A stretch of DNA of 64,000 nucleotides from Pseudomonas sediminis (GCF_002741105.1 NZ_NIQU01000005.1:353604-417603); one strand, 5' to 3'. Positions 52,803 to 61,546 are shown, counted from the stretch's first letter. Notes: generated by a model not told the origin, from the letters alone. Numbers and translations: made by a program.

Positions 52803-53266
52803 TTTTCTGGGTATTCCTTAAAGCATGTGCGCTTCGTTGCGCGTGGTGTAGCTCCATGTTGTTGGCCAAAAAGCGGCCATAGCATGTCAACCGATCGGAG
52901 CTTGATTAGCACGATAAAGTTCCATTGTTACGGTTCTTCGGCGTGGTTGGTACGTCGGAGGCAGGCAGAGGAACTGCACCGATAAACGGCGAGTCGGCCT
53001 GATCAGTCAGCAGGTGGGATCGGGGAGGGCGGCAGCGCAGAGATGCGCTAGGCGTTGAACCGGGAAACCAGCGAGTGGGCGCAAAGGCCTTAATGACTTA
53101 CAGCGTGGTACGAACGGCGCGGATGATAATGCGTTGTGCAAGAAATAACCAGCACTATTTCTCAAGTCAGAGTGATGCAGCTCCACACATGCGGGTGGCG
53201 GATGCAATTTGCCGGTTGCTCCGCTAGGATTAGCCCACTTTTGCTTTCCTCATATGACGGTTTTCC
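52803..53266. other. Intergenic region upstream of dnaX, no gene seen
   Basis: 464 bases between the small DUF3509 gene and dnaX. I find no convincing open frame with a ribosome site, no tRNA and no strong palindrome apart from a small GGCCAAAAAGCGGCC-like stem near 52866. It presumably holds the promoters of the two divergent flanking genes. Confidence 0.5.
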
Positions 53267-55360
53267 ATGAGTTATCAGGTTCTTGCACGTAAATGGCGTC
53301 CGCGCTCGTTCCGCGAAATGGTCGGCCAGACGCATGTGCTCAAAGCCCTGATCAATGCCCTGGACAGCCAGCGCCTGCACCATGCCTACCTGTTCACTGG
53401 TACGCGTGGGGTGGGCAAGACCACCATTGCGCGGATCATCGCCAAGTGCCTGAACTGCGAAACCGGCATCAGCTCCACCCCCTGCGGCACCTGCTCGGTG
53501 TGCCGGGAGATCGATGAGGGGCGTTTCGTCGACCTGATTGAAGTGGACGCTGCCAGCCGCACCAAGGTCGAAGACACCCGTGAGCTGCTCGACAACGTGC
53601 AGTACTCGCCGAGCCGCGGGCGCTTCAAGGTCTACCTGATCGACGAAGTGCACATGCTCTCCACCAGCTCCTTCAACGCGCTGTTGAAGACCCTGGAAGA
53701 GCCGCCACCCCACGTCAAATTCCTCCTCGCCACCACCGATCCGCAGAAGTTGCCGGTCACCGTGTTGTCGCGCTGCCTGCAGTTCTCGCTGAAGAACATG
53801 CCGCCGGAGCGGGTGGTCGAGCATCTGACCCATGTACTGACTGCCGAGAGCGTGCCGTTCGAGGACGACGCCCTGTGGCTGCTCGGCCGCGCTGCCGACG
53901 GTTCGATGCGCGACGCCATGAGCCTGACCGACCAGGCCATCGCCTTTGGTGAAGGCAAGGTACTGGCGGCTGACGTGCGCGCCATGCTCGGCACGCTTGA
54001 TCATGGCCAGGTCTATGGCGTGCTACACGCTCTGATCGAGGGGGATGCGCGCGCGCTGATCGAGGCGGTGCGCCATCTCGCCGAGCAGGGGCCGGACTGG
54101 AATGGCGTGCTGTCGGAAATGCTCAACGTCCTGCACCGCGTCGCCATCGCGCAGGCGCTGCCCGATGCAGTGGACAATGGCCAGGGCGACCGCGAGCGCG
54201 TGCTGCAATTGGCCCAGGCTTTGCCGGCCGAAGATGTGCAGTTCTACTACCAGATGGGGTTGATCGGTCGTCGCGATCTACCCCTGGCACCGGAGCCGCG
54301 CGGTGGCTTCGAGATGGTGCTGCTGCGCATGCTGGCCTTCCGTCCGGGGGGCACTGACGACGCGCCCAAGGTCACGCTAAAGCCCTTGGGGATCAGCCAG
54401 GCCACTGCTGATTCCCAACAAAATCCAGTGGCCGGCACCGCTATGCCGGCTCCTGCTCCTGTGCTTTCTTCGCCTGCTCCAGCTGTGGCACCGGCGCCTG
54501 TTGCGCCTGCCCCGGTTGAGGCCGTCGCAGCTGCGCTAGCGCCTGTCGTCGAGCCTGCAGTGAGTGAGCCGGAACCCGAGGTTGTGCCTCCGGTTGCAGC
54601 GACCGCTATCGTGGCCCCTGAGCCTGAGCCTGAGCCTGAGCCCGCTGCGTCTGCCGTCGTCGATGTGCCCTGGGAAACGGCCGTACCCGTTGCGCCCGTG
54701 GCCGACGCCGTTCAGGTCGTCGCGTCAGTCGTGTCTGAGGTGGCTGTTGCCGAGCCTGAAGCCCTGCACGTGACCGCGGCTGCCACGCCGGAGCCGAGCG
54801 AGGCTGCGCCGCCCGTGGTGGAAGCCGATGGCGCCGACGACGAGCCGCCGCTTGGCGACTACGACTATGTCGAAATGGACGCCGAAACCCTCGATTACGA
54901 TTTCGGCCAGGCTGAAACCGCTGCGCCTGCGGTCGAAGAACCGTTGCCGGCCGCCAAGCCTGCTACCGGGCTGGCGGCGGAGTGGCTGTCACTGTTCCCG
55001 CAGCTCGGGCTGGGCGGCATGACTGGTAGCATCGCCGCCAACTGCACCCTGATCGAAGCCAATGGTGATGACTGGCTGCTGCACCTGGACCCGGCGCACA
55101 GCGCGCTGTTCAACCCGACTCAGCAGCGCCGTCTCAATGATGCGCTGAACCAGCAGCAGGGACGCAGCATCAAACTGCGCATCGAATTGTGTAAGCCCGA
55201 GCAGGAAACGCCGGCGCAGGCCGCTGCTCGTCGCCGTGCTGATCGCCAGCGCAGTGCCGAGTCCTCGATCCATGCCGACCCGCTGGTGCAGCAAATGATT
55301 CAGCAGTTCGCCGCCAAAGTGCGCGACGACAGCATCGAACCAATCGATACCCCCAGTTAA
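53267..55360 (+). CDS. dnaX: DNA polymerase III subunits gamma/tau
   Basis: A 697-residue clamp-loader ATPase. The Walker A motif GTRGVGKTT is at 45-53, zinc cysteines are C64, C73, C76 and C79, Walker B LIDEVHML follows at about 125-132, and the sensor/arginine-finger segment LSRCLQF lies near 169. Residues about 385-530 are a very Pro/Ala/Val/Glu-rich linker, and the tau-specific polymerase-binding domain ends the chain. I see no A-rich slippery heptamer like that of E. coli, so a separate gamma form is not evident from sequence. Heads the dnaX-ybaB-recR group. Confidence 0.96.
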   Translation: MSYQVLARKWRPRSFREMVGQTHVLKALINALDSQRLHHAYLFTGTRGVGKTTIARIIAKCLNCETGISSTPCGTCSVCREIDEGRFVDLIEVDAASRTKVEDTRELLDNVQYSPSRGRFKVYLIDEVHMLSTSSFNALLKTLEEPPPHVKFLLATTDPQKLPVTVLSRCLQFSLKNMPPERVVEHLTHVLTAESVPFEDDALWLLGRAADGSMRDAMSLTDQAIAFGEGKVLAADVRAMLGTLDHGQVYGVLHALIEGDARALIEAVRHLAEQGPDWNGVLSEMLNVLHRVAIAQALPDAVDNGQGDRERVLQLAQALPAEDVQFYYQMGLIGRRDLPLAPEPRGGFEMVLLRMLAFRPGGTDDAPKVTLKPLGISQATADSQQNPVAGTAMPAPAPVLSSPAPAVAPAPVAPAPVEAVAAALAPVVEPAVSEPEPEVVPPVAATAIVAPEPEPEPEPAASAVVDVPWETAVPVAPVADAVQVVASVVSEVAVAEPEALHVTAAATPEPSEAAPPVVEADGADDEPPLGDYDYVEMDAETLDYDFGQAETAAPAVEEPLPAAKPATGLAAEWLSLFPQLGLGGMTGSIAANCTLIEANGDDWLLHLDPAHSALFNPTQQRRLNDALNQQQGRSIKLRIELCKPEQETPAQAAARRRADRQRSAESSIHADPLVQQMIQQFAAKVRDDSIEPIDTPS

Positions 55361-55383
55361 TTCTGAACACCGAGGATACCGAC

Positions 55384-55710
55384 ATGATGAAAGGTGGCAT
55401 GGCAGGCCTGATGAAACAGGCTCAGCAAATGCAGGAAAAAATGCAGAAGATGCAGGAAGAGCTGGCCAACGCCGAAGTCACCGGCCAGTCCGGCGCCGGT
55501 CTGGTCAGCGTCGTGATGACCGGTCGTCACGACGTCAAGCGCATCACCCTGGATGACAGCCTGATGCAGGAAGACAAGGAAGTGCTCGAAGACCTGATCG
55601 CCGCTGCCGTCAACGATGCGGTGCGCAAGGTCGAGCAGAACAGCCAGGACAAGATGTCCGGCATGACTGCAGGGATGCAGCTGCCCCCCGGCTTCAAAAT
55701 GCCTTTCTGA
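55384..55710 (+). CDS. YbaB/EbfC-family nucleoid-associated protein
   Basis: A 108-residue DNA-binding protein. The N-terminus is a Met/Gln-rich helix ([20 protein letters not shown]), followed by the dimer beta region ([21 protein letters not shown]). It lies 23 bases after dnaX, the arrangement conserved from E. coli to Pseudomonas. Ribosome site GAGGAT precedes the ATG at 55384. Confidence 0.95.
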   Translation: MMKGGMAGLMKQAQQMQEKMQKMQEELANAEVTGQSGAGLVSVVMTGRHDVKRITLDDSLMQEDKEVLEDLIAAAVNDAVRKVEQNSQDKMSGMTAGMQLPPGFKMPF

Positions 55711-55867
55711 CAGGCCACGTGCCGTCCAGTCAACGCACATGGCGGCGTTACCGGCGAACTCGGAATCCTCATGTGCTCCAGCACACTGTGGTTCCTCGTC
55801 CGCCGGCGCCTTGCCCTGTACGCCGCCTGATCGCCACTCTCACTTGTGTTGCTCGCGTGTGCAGTTC

Positions 55868-55890
55868 GTAGGGTGGGCTTTAGCCCGCCA
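55868..55890. repeat. Single REP-like palindrome (GTAGGGTGGGC family)
   Basis: GTAGGGTGGGCTTTAGCCCGCC between ybaB and recR: GGGCTTTAGCCC forms a small perfect stem. This is one unit of a dispersed intergenic repeat, distinct in sequence from the others in the window. Confidence 0.55.
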
Positions 55891-55922
55891 GATCATTGCC
55901 CGCCAACTTTTGCAGGACTTCC

Positions 55923-56522
55923 ATGAGCTTCAGCCCTCTGATTCGCCAGTTGATCGATTCTCTGCGCATCCTGCCCGGCGTCGGCCAGAAGACCGCGCAA
56001 CGCATGGCGCTGCAGCTGCTCGAGCGTGATCGCAGTGGCGGTCAGCGTCTGGCGCAGGCGCTCAATGCGGCGATGGAAGGCGTGGGGCATTGCAAGCGCT
56101 GCCGCAGCCTGAGCGAAGACGAGGTCTGCCAGCTGTGCCTGGACGAGCGGCGTGACGACAGCCTGCTGTGTGTGGTGGAAGGTCCGATGGACGTGCATGC
56201 GGTGGAGCAGACCGGCTTTCGCGGTCGCTACTTCGTGCTCAAGGGGCACCTGTCGCCGCTCGATGGCCTGGGCCCGGAAGCCATCGGTATTCCAGCGCTG
56301 CTGGAGCGCATCGATGCCGGTGCTTTCAGCGAAGTGATCCTGGCTACCAACCCGACGGTGGAAGGCGAGGCCACGGCGCACTATATCGCCCAGATCCTTG
56401 CCGGCAAAGGCCTGATCGCCTCGCGCATCGCCCATGGTATGCCACTGGGCGGTGAGCTCGAATTGGTCGATGGCGGCACCCTGGCCCATGCCCTGGCTGG
56501 TCGGCGCCCGATCAGTCTGTAA
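55923..56522 (+). CDS. recR: Recombination mediator RecR
   Basis: A 199-residue protein: N-terminal helix-hairpin-helix ([17 protein letters not shown]), four-cysteine zinc finger [16 protein letters not shown] (about 57-72) and a Toprim domain ([16 protein letters not shown] onward). It works with RecO/RecF to load RecA at gaps. I start at ATG 55923 after GCAGGA; a longer frame adds nine residues. Conserved downstream of ybaB. Confidence 0.95.
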   Translation: MSFSPLIRQLIDSLRILPGVGQKTAQRMALQLLERDRSGGQRLAQALNAAMEGVGHCKRCRSLSEDEVCQLCLDERRDDSLLCVVEGPMDVHAVEQTGFRGRYFVLKGHLSPLDGLGPEAIGIPALLERIDAGAFSEVILATNPTVEGEATAHYIAQILAGKGLIASRIAHGMPLGGELELVDGGTLAHALAGRRPISL

Positions 56523-56552
56523 ACCGTCAAACCCTCTCGATTCGGAGTGCCT

Positions 56553-57131
56553 GTGATCGCTGACACTCTGCGCCGTATTGCCCTGTTACTCCTGCTTGCA
56601 GCGCCCCTGGCCGCGCAAGCTCAATGCCCGGCCGGGCAGGTACAGGTGTGCCTGGGCAGCTCCTGCCTGTGTGTGCCGGATCCCGTACGCATGCGTGAGG
56701 ATGGCCTGAACCTGGCTGCGGTCAGGCTTGAAGCGTGGTTGCTGCAGTCCCGCCAGGCCGCTCTACGGGCCGGTACCGAGCCCATCCCTTTGATGATTCG
56801 CGCGCAGCTCGCGCCGTTCTACGACGATGCGTTGTTCGATGAAGTGCGCTATCGCGTCGGTATCACCGACGAGATGGATGCTGCCACCGTCATGCTGCAG
56901 AACCCCGATGTACAGGCTGTGACGCTGGTCGATGTGGTGGTGTTTCGCAGCAGCGATGCCGCCGCAGAGGATGCTGTGCTGTGGGCGCATGAGTTATGGC
57001 ATGTGCAGCAATACCGCGAGTGGGGCACCGATGGCTTCGCCCAGCGCTACACCCGTAATTTCCAGTCGGTGGAAGGGCCAGCCTACGAAATGGGCGAGCG
57101 GGTGAGGAAGGCGCTGCGGGAGCAGAAATGA
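56553..57131 (+). CDS. Secreted protein with HELWH motif (DUF4157-like)
   Basis: A 192-residue exported protein with a signal peptide (about 1-24, AQA/QCP), three to four cysteines just after it, and the metal-binding motif HELWHVQQY (146-154) followed by EGPAYE, which resembles the eCIS-core/DUF4157 group of putative zinc proteins. The start is probably GTG at 56553, five bases after GGAG; GTG at 56547 overlaps that site. It lies 30 bases after recR. Function unknown. Confidence 0.75.
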   Translation: MIADTLRRIALLLLLAAPLAAQAQCPAGQVQVCLGSSCLCVPDPVRMREDGLNLAAVRLEAWLLQSRQAALRAGTEPIPLMIRAQLAPFYDDALFDEVRYRVGITDEMDAATVMLQNPDVQAVTLVDVVVFRSSDAAAEDAVLWAHELWHVQQYREWGTDGFAQRYTRNFQSVEGPAYEMGERVRKALREQK

Positions 57132-57146
57132 AACGCTCGCTTGAAA

Positions 57147-57165
57147 ACCAAGCAAGCGCTAGGTT
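57147..57165. promoter_or_regulatory. AtuR-type operator upstream of the acyl-CoA dehydrogenase gene
   Basis: ACCAAGCAAGCGCTAGGTT differs at one of 19 positions from the atu operator at 2813-2831. It also forms a wider dyad with CGCTCGCTTG just upstream (57134-57143). It lies 32 bases before the start codon. Confidence 0.68.
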
Positions 57166-57197
57166 AGGGTGGCCAAAATAATAACGGGAGTACCCGC

Positions 57198-58346
57198 ATG
57201 GCCGCCCCTCTGTCGCATTTCGATGAATCCCACCAACTGGTTCGTGATTCCGTCCGGCGTTTCGTCGAGCGCGAGATCCTGCCGAATATCGACGAGTGGG
57301 AGGAGGCCGAGGAGTTTCCTCGTGAGCTGTACCTCAAAGCCGGCGCCGCAGGCATTCTCGGTATCGGCTACCCGGAGCAGTTCGGCGGCAGTCACGAGGG
57401 CGATGTGTTCGCCAAGGTCGCGGCCAGCGAGGAGTTGATGCGCAGTGGCTCGGGCGGGCTGGTGGCCGGGCTGGGTTCGCTGGATATCGGTTTGCCGCCC
57501 ATCGTCAAATGGGCCAAGCCCGCCGTGCGCGAGCGTGTGGTGCCGCAGGTGCTGGCTGGCGAGAAGATCATGGCGCTGGCGGTGACCGAGCCTTCTGGTG
57601 GCTCCGATGTGGCCAATCTCAAGACCCGCGCCGTGCGGGATGGCGACCACTATCGCATCAATGGCAGCAAGACCTTCATCACCAGTGGTGTGCGTGCCGA
57701 TTACTACACGGTCGCGGTGCGTACCGGTGGCGAGGGCTTTGGCGGCGTCAGCCTGTTGCTGGTGGAGAAGGATACGCCGGGTTTCACCGTCGGGCGCAAG
57801 CTGAAGAAAATGGGCTGGTGGGCGTCCGATACTGCCGAGCTGTTCTTCGACGATTGCAAGGTGCCGGTTGAGAACCTGATCGGCGTGGAGAACGCCGGCT
57901 TCGCCTGCATCATGGCCAACTTCCAGAACGAGCGTCTGAGCCTGGCGATCATGGCCAACATGACCGCGCAACTGGCGCTCGAAGAGTCGATGAAATGGGC
58001 GCGTGAGCGTCAGGCCTTTGGCAAACCGGTGGGCAAGTTCCAGGTGCTCAAGCACCGTCTGGCCGAGATGGCGACCCAGCTGGAGGTGTCGCGTGAGTTC
58101 ACCTACCGCCAGGCCGCACAGATGGCGGCTGGCAGAAGCGTGATCAAGGAGATTTCCATGGCCAAGAACTTCGCCACCGATATCGCTGACCGCCTGACCT
58201 ACGATGCGGTGCAGATCATGGGTGGCATGGGTTATATGCGCGAAAGCCTGGTCGAGCGGCTGTACCGCGATAACCGCATTCTCTCCATCGGCGGCGGCAC
58301 GCGGGAGATTATGAACGAGATCATTTCGAAGCAGATGGGGCTGTAG
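57198..58346 (+). CDS. Acyl-CoA dehydrogenase, AtuD-like (probable citronellyl-CoA/branched acyl-CoA type)
   Basis: A 382-residue FAD enzyme. FAD/substrate loops ALAVTEPSGGSDVANLKTRA and the C-terminal signature YDAVQIMGGMGYMRE are intact. The end reads IGGGTREIM, without the Glu of medium-chain enzymes; instead E245 (FQNERLSLA) stands where isovaleryl- and long-chain-type enzymes keep their catalytic base. The gene matches in place the P. aeruginosa gene after recR (PA1535), which I recall as a citronellyl-CoA dehydrogenase related to AtuD. The atu-type operator in front supports a role in acyclic terpene breakdown. Confidence 0.87.
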   Translation: MAAPLSHFDESHQLVRDSVRRFVEREILPNIDEWEEAEEFPRELYLKAGAAGILGIGYPEQFGGSHEGDVFAKVAASEELMRSGSGGLVAGLGSLDIGLPPIVKWAKPAVRERVVPQVLAGEKIMALAVTEPSGGSDVANLKTRAVRDGDHYRINGSKTFITSGVRADYYTVAVRTGGEGFGGVSLLLVEKDTPGFTVGRKLKKMGWWASDTAELFFDDCKVPVENLIGVENAGFACIMANFQNERLSLAIMANMTAQLALEESMKWARERQAFGKPVGKFQVLKHRLAEMATQLEVSREFTYRQAAQMAAGRSVIKEISMAKNFATDIADRLTYDAVQIMGGMGYMRESLVERLYRDNRILSIGGGTREIMNEIISKQMGL

Positions 58347-58354
58347 CTGCTGGC

Positions 58355-58421
58355 GTGGGAGGGCCTTCAGCCGCGATCAGCCTAAATGAGACGAAAAGCT
58401 CGCCGCTGAAGCGCCTCCCAC
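58355..58421. repeat. REP-like inverted pair (GTGGGAGGC family)
   Basis: GTGGGAGGGCCTTCAGCCGCGA (58355-58376) faces its imperfect complement TCGCCGCTGAAGCGCCTCCCAC (58400-58421) between two convergent genes; a common pseudomonad repeat type. Confidence 0.72.
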
Positions 58422-58433
58422 GGAAATCGGTGA

Positions 58434-59381
58434 TCAGGACGCTGCCTGACTCTGCGCTGCCTGGCGCAGGCGCGCGATGTCGCGTTGCGGTGGATCGCCG
58501 AACAGGCGGCTGTACTCGCGGCTGAACTGCGATGGGCTTTCGTAGCCGACGCGGTAGCTGGCCGCCGCCGCCTCGAGGTTGTCACACAGCATCAGTCGAC
58601 GAGCCTCCTGCAAGCGCAGTTGTTTCTGGTACTGCAGCGGGCTGAACGCCGTCACGGCCTTGAAGCGATGGTGCAGGGTCGACGGGCTCAGGTTCACCTC
58701 GCGGGCCAGCTCCTCGATACGCAGCGGCTGGTCGAAGTTCTTGCGCAGCCACTCGATGGCGCGGGAGATGCGCTGGCTCTGGCTGTCGGCGATGACCACT
58801 TCATGCAGACGATGGCCCTGCGGGCTGAGCAGCATGCGATAGAAAATCTCGCGTAGGGCCAGTGGCGCCAGCATGGCGATGTCGCGCGGGGTTTCCAGCA
58901 GGCGCAGCAGGCGGATCACAGCATCCAGCAGGCGTGGGTCGAGACGATCGAGAAACAACGCGCGTTGTGAGGCAGCGTCCGGTGCCGGAATGGGCGGCAT
59001 CTCGGTGAGCAGGCTGCTGATCAGGGCTGGATCGATCTCCAGTGCAAGACTCAGGTACGGCGCCTCCGGGCTGGCTTCGATCACTCGGCCCGTCACCGGC
59101 AGCACCACCGATGCCACCAGATAGTTCAGTGGATCATAGACATAGAGTTCGTCACCCAGGCGTATCTCCTTGCGGCCCTGGGCGATGATGCACAGGCACG
59201 GGTCGTAGACCGTTTGCATCGGCAGGCTCGGCGTCGTGGCGCGCGCCAGTTTCAAGCCTGGAATGGCAGTGAGGTGCAGGCCGTCCTCGGGAACGAAGCG
59301 ATCGACCAGGCGTGCCATTTCATGGCTGAGTTCGGCAAGGGGAGTGTCGAGCGTTGTGGCGGTGTGAATGGGTGACTGCAT
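58434..59381 (-). CDS. AraC-family regulator with AraC_N domain
   Basis: A 315-residue regulator. The N-terminal AraC_N domain (about 28-185; IPGLKLARATTPSLPMQTVYDPCLCIIAQGRKEIRLGDE in part) is of the kind seen in regulators of alcohol/aldehyde or efflux genes. The C-terminal double helix-turn-helix (about 205-305) has IEELAREVNLSPSTLHHRFK and RRLMLCDNLEAAAASYRVGYESPSQFSREYSRLFG (in part). Duplicated palindromes lie upstream (59449-59580). No obvious target gene remains on the other side except a broken-looking leader ORF. Confidence 0.9.
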   Translation of the reverse strand: MQSPIHTATTLDTPLAELSHEMARLVDRFVPEDGLHLTAIPGLKLARATTPSLPMQTVYDPCLCIIAQGRKEIRLGDELYVYDPLNYLVASVVLPVTGRVIEASPEAPYLSLALEIDPALISSLLTEMPPIPAPDAASQRALFLDRLDPRLLDAVIRLLRLLETPRDIAMLAPLALREIFYRMLLSPQGHRLHEVVIADSQSQRISRAIEWLRKNFDQPLRIEELAREVNLSPSTLHHRFKAVTAFSPLQYQKQLRLQEARRLMLCDNLEAAAASYRVGYESPSQFSREYSRLFGDPPQRDIARLRQAAQSQAAS

Positions 59382-59448
59382 GGCGCGCCTCCGGAAAGTC
59401 AGCGAAGCCTAGCCAGGTTTTTCAGGCAAGTCATGAGGGGCGGCAGGA

Positions 59449-59473
59449 TTAGGCAAATATTTGCCAGTAATGG
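59449..59473. promoter_or_regulatory. AraC operator candidate, copy 1
   Basis: TTAGGCAAATATTTGCCAGT with the perfect palindrome GGCAAATATTTGCC at its core and the tail AATGG. It lies 68 bases upstream of the AraC gene start. Confidence 0.55.
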
Positions 59474-59555
59474 GCAAATGACCAGTTATACAGAGTATTT
59501 CAAGGTTTATCGCATGACGATTCGGCTGCCTGGCAGTGATCCAATCAATGCAGGT

Positions 59556-59580
59556 TTAGGCAAGAATCTGCCAGTAATCG
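59556..59580. promoter_or_regulatory. AraC operator candidate, copy 2
   Basis: TTAGGCAAGAATCTGCCAGT plus AATCG, matching copy 1 at 22 of 25 positions, in the same orientation and 107 bases away (about ten helical turns). Confidence 0.55.
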
Positions 59581-59710
59581 ACTAACGCTGGGATGACCAT
59601 CTGCCTGATCTTTGTCGTCATCGCGTCGTGCCTCTGTGCCGGCTCAAACACCTGCAGTAGCCATGTCACCCGCTAAGTGGTGCCCACATCCGTAACGAAA
59701 GGAGCGAGCT

Positions 59711-59767
59711 ATGCCGAGTAAATGGTTGATCGCGCCATTGACCCTGTTGTTGCTCGCCACGGCCTAG
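59711..59767 (+). other. Isolated 18-residue signal-peptide-like ORF, probable gene remnant
   Basis: MPSKWLIAPLTLLLLATA followed by a stop, preceded by a strong ribosome site (AAAGGAGCGAGCT). It reads as the leader of an exported protein that is cut off at once by TAG. It lies divergent from the AraC gene, where its target would be expected. It may be the remains of a deleted target gene or a short leader peptide. The flanking 59382-59877 region otherwise holds only the two operator copies. Confidence 0.4.
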
Positions 59768-59877
59768 CTCGACTCAAGAGCCGTTGGCGGAGCGACTTTC
59801 GTCGAACCAGACGCAGCGCCCCATGTTTTGCAGCGAAACGCTGCCGGTCTGTATTGATTCAGTTCCAGGAGGTTGCC

Positions 59878-60177
59878 ATGAGCATCATTCATCGTATGAC
59901 CCTTTGTGCCCGTCATGGCCGTTCGACTCGGTTGGGTCAGTGCCTGGCGCGGTTGCACGAGGTTGGGCGAGATATGCCGGGCTGCGAACGCCTGCGTGTA
60001 TTTCCTCTGCACAATGATCCACTGACCTGGTTGATAGAAGGGCAGTGGCGCTCAGCTGCGGCACGTGACGCTTTCCTCGGCAGCGAAGGTCTGCGCCGGG
60101 TAGTGGCTCAGGCTATAAACGAAGGGCTTTTCACTCAGCTCGAATGCGGCATGGAGTTACAGCAGCAGGTCGCCTGA
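59878..60177 (+). CDS. Small ABM-like domain protein
   Basis: A 99-residue soluble protein with an antibiotic biosynthesis monooxygenase-like alpha/beta-barrel pattern (RLGQCLARLHEVGRDMPGCERLRVF, LTWLIEGQWRSAAARDAFL in part, and a C-terminal ELQQ tail). The ATG at 59878 has an excellent ribosome site (CCAGGAGG). It stands alone 78 bases before the polyamine operon. Function unknown; third ABM-type gene in the window. Confidence 0.75.
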   Translation: MSIIHRMTLCARHGRSTRLGQCLARLHEVGRDMPGCERLRVFPLHNDPLTWLIEGQWRSAAARDAFLGSEGLRRVVAQAINEGLFTQLECGMELQQQVA

Positions 60178-60216
60178 GTCGCTCAGACTTGCCTTTGTGA
60201 ATTTATCTCTATAGAT

Positions 60217-60250
60217 TTTCATGAAATTAATTATTAAAAATTTCATGAGT
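60217..60250. promoter_or_regulatory. Candidate PuuR-type operator/promoter of the polyamine operon
   Basis: TTTCATGAAA (60217-60226) is a perfect palindrome, and TTTCATGA recurs at 60241-60248, in the AT-rich segment directly before the puuB-like start at 60256. The spacing of 24 bases and position suggest binding by the XRE/cupin regulator encoded two genes on. Confidence 0.45.
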
Positions 60251-60255
60251 CATCT

Positions 60256-61545
60256 ATGTTTCGCCACGCCAGTGAGCACGTCGACAGCTACTACGCGCAG
60301 AGCTGTCAGGATCGGCTGAAGCGCTATCCGACCCTGCAGGGCGACTTGCAGTGTGATGTGCTGGTGGTCGGCGCCGGCTTCAGTGGTCTGCACACCGCCT
60401 TGCGCCTGACCGAAGCAGGGCGCAAGGTCATTCTGCTGGAGGCCAGTCGCGTGGCCTGGGCAGCCTCCGGGCGTAACGGCGGGCAGGCGATTCTCGGCTG
60501 GTCGTGCGATATGCCGCCGCTGGAAAAGGCGCTTGGTACCGAGCGTGCGCGACGTCTTTGGGATGGCATGACCTGGGCGGCCCGCGAGTTGCGCGAACTG
60601 CCGCAGCGTCATGGCTTCGACTGCGACTACCGCCGTGGCCATCTGTGGACGGCAGTGCTGCCGCGCCGCGTGGCGCTGTTACATGAATGGCAGGAAGAGG
60701 CCGCCTATAAGTGGGGGCATCGCGCGTTGCAATTCGTCTCTCGCGAACAGATGCCGCAATGGGTCGCGAGTGAGCGTTATCAGGCTGGTCTTTATGACCC
60801 AGAGGCCGGCCACCTCAATCCGCTCAAGCTGGCACTGGGTCTGGCCGAGGCCTTCGTTCGCGCCGGAGGGCAGATCTTCGAGCAGAGCCGTGCGCTGAGC
60901 CAGGAGATGCATGGCGACGGCTACCGCGTGCGAACCGAGCAGGGCAGCGTGCAGGCCGATCAACTGGTGCTGGCCTGCAACACCTATATCGACGACCTGG
61001 AGCCGCGCCTGGCCCGGCGTATCCTGCCGGTCGGCACTTACCAGATAGCCACCGCGCCGCTGGGTGCGGAGCGCGCCGAGGCGTTGCTGCCGCGCAATGC
61101 CTGCGTCACCGACAACCAGTTCGTCCTCGATTACTTCCGCCGCACGCCAGATCACCGCCTGCTGTTCGGCGGTGGCTGCACCTACCTGGGTGGCCTGCCG
61201 AAGGACATGGCAGCTGCCACGCGACCTTTCCTCGAACGCGTATTCCCACAGTTGTCAGGCGTAGCCATCGACTTCGCCTGGGGCGGGCATATCGACGTGA
61301 CTCGTGCTCGTACGCCGGATATCGGCGGCGAGAACGGCCGTTACTGGCTGCAGGGTTTCTCCGGACATGGCGTATTGCCGACGCTGGCGGCTGCACGAGC
61401 AGTCAGCGATGCCATTCTTGGCCATGAAGACGAACTGGCGTTGTACCGGCAACTGCGCAACCCCGACTTTCCCTTCAACGAACGCCTGGCCGCGCCCCTG
61501 GAGGCCATCGGCAAGGCTTGGTATCGACTGAGAGACAGTTTTTGA
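60256..61545 (+). CDS. puuB: FAD-dependent oxidoreductase, PuuB-like (gamma-glutamylputrescine oxidase)
   Basis: A 429-residue DAO-family flavoenzyme. The FAD motif VLVVGAGFSGLHTALRL is at about 36-52, the SGRNGGQ segment (71-77) is typical of PuuB-like proteins, and the C-terminal WLQGFSGHGVLPT closes the FAD site. In E. coli PuuB oxidises gamma-glutamylputrescine to the aldehyde. It leads a tight operon with PuuR-, PuuA- and SpuC-like genes. Confidence 0.85.
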   Translation: MFRHASEHVDSYYAQSCQDRLKRYPTLQGDLQCDVLVVGAGFSGLHTALRLTEAGRKVILLEASRVAWAASGRNGGQAILGWSCDMPPLEKALGTERARRLWDGMTWAARELRELPQRHGFDCDYRRGHLWTAVLPRRVALLHEWQEEAAYKWGHRALQFVSREQMPQWVASERYQAGLYDPEAGHLNPLKLALGLAEAFVRAGGQIFEQSRALSQEMHGDGYRVRTEQGSVQADQLVLACNTYIDDLEPRLARRILPVGTYQIATAPLGAERAEALLPRNACVTDNQFVLDYFRRTPDHRLLFGGGCTYLGGLPKDMAAATRPFLERVFPQLSGVAIDFAWGGHIDVTRARTPDIGGENGRYWLQGFSGHGVLPTLAAARAVSDAILGHEDELALYRQLRNPDFPFNERLAAPLEAIGKAWYRLRDSF

Positions 61546-61546
61546 C

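Noticed and set aside
52803..53266. Possible tRNA or small RNA gene upstream of dnaX
   Set aside because: I found no cloverleaf, no TTCGA-type T-loop and no hairpin with T-run.
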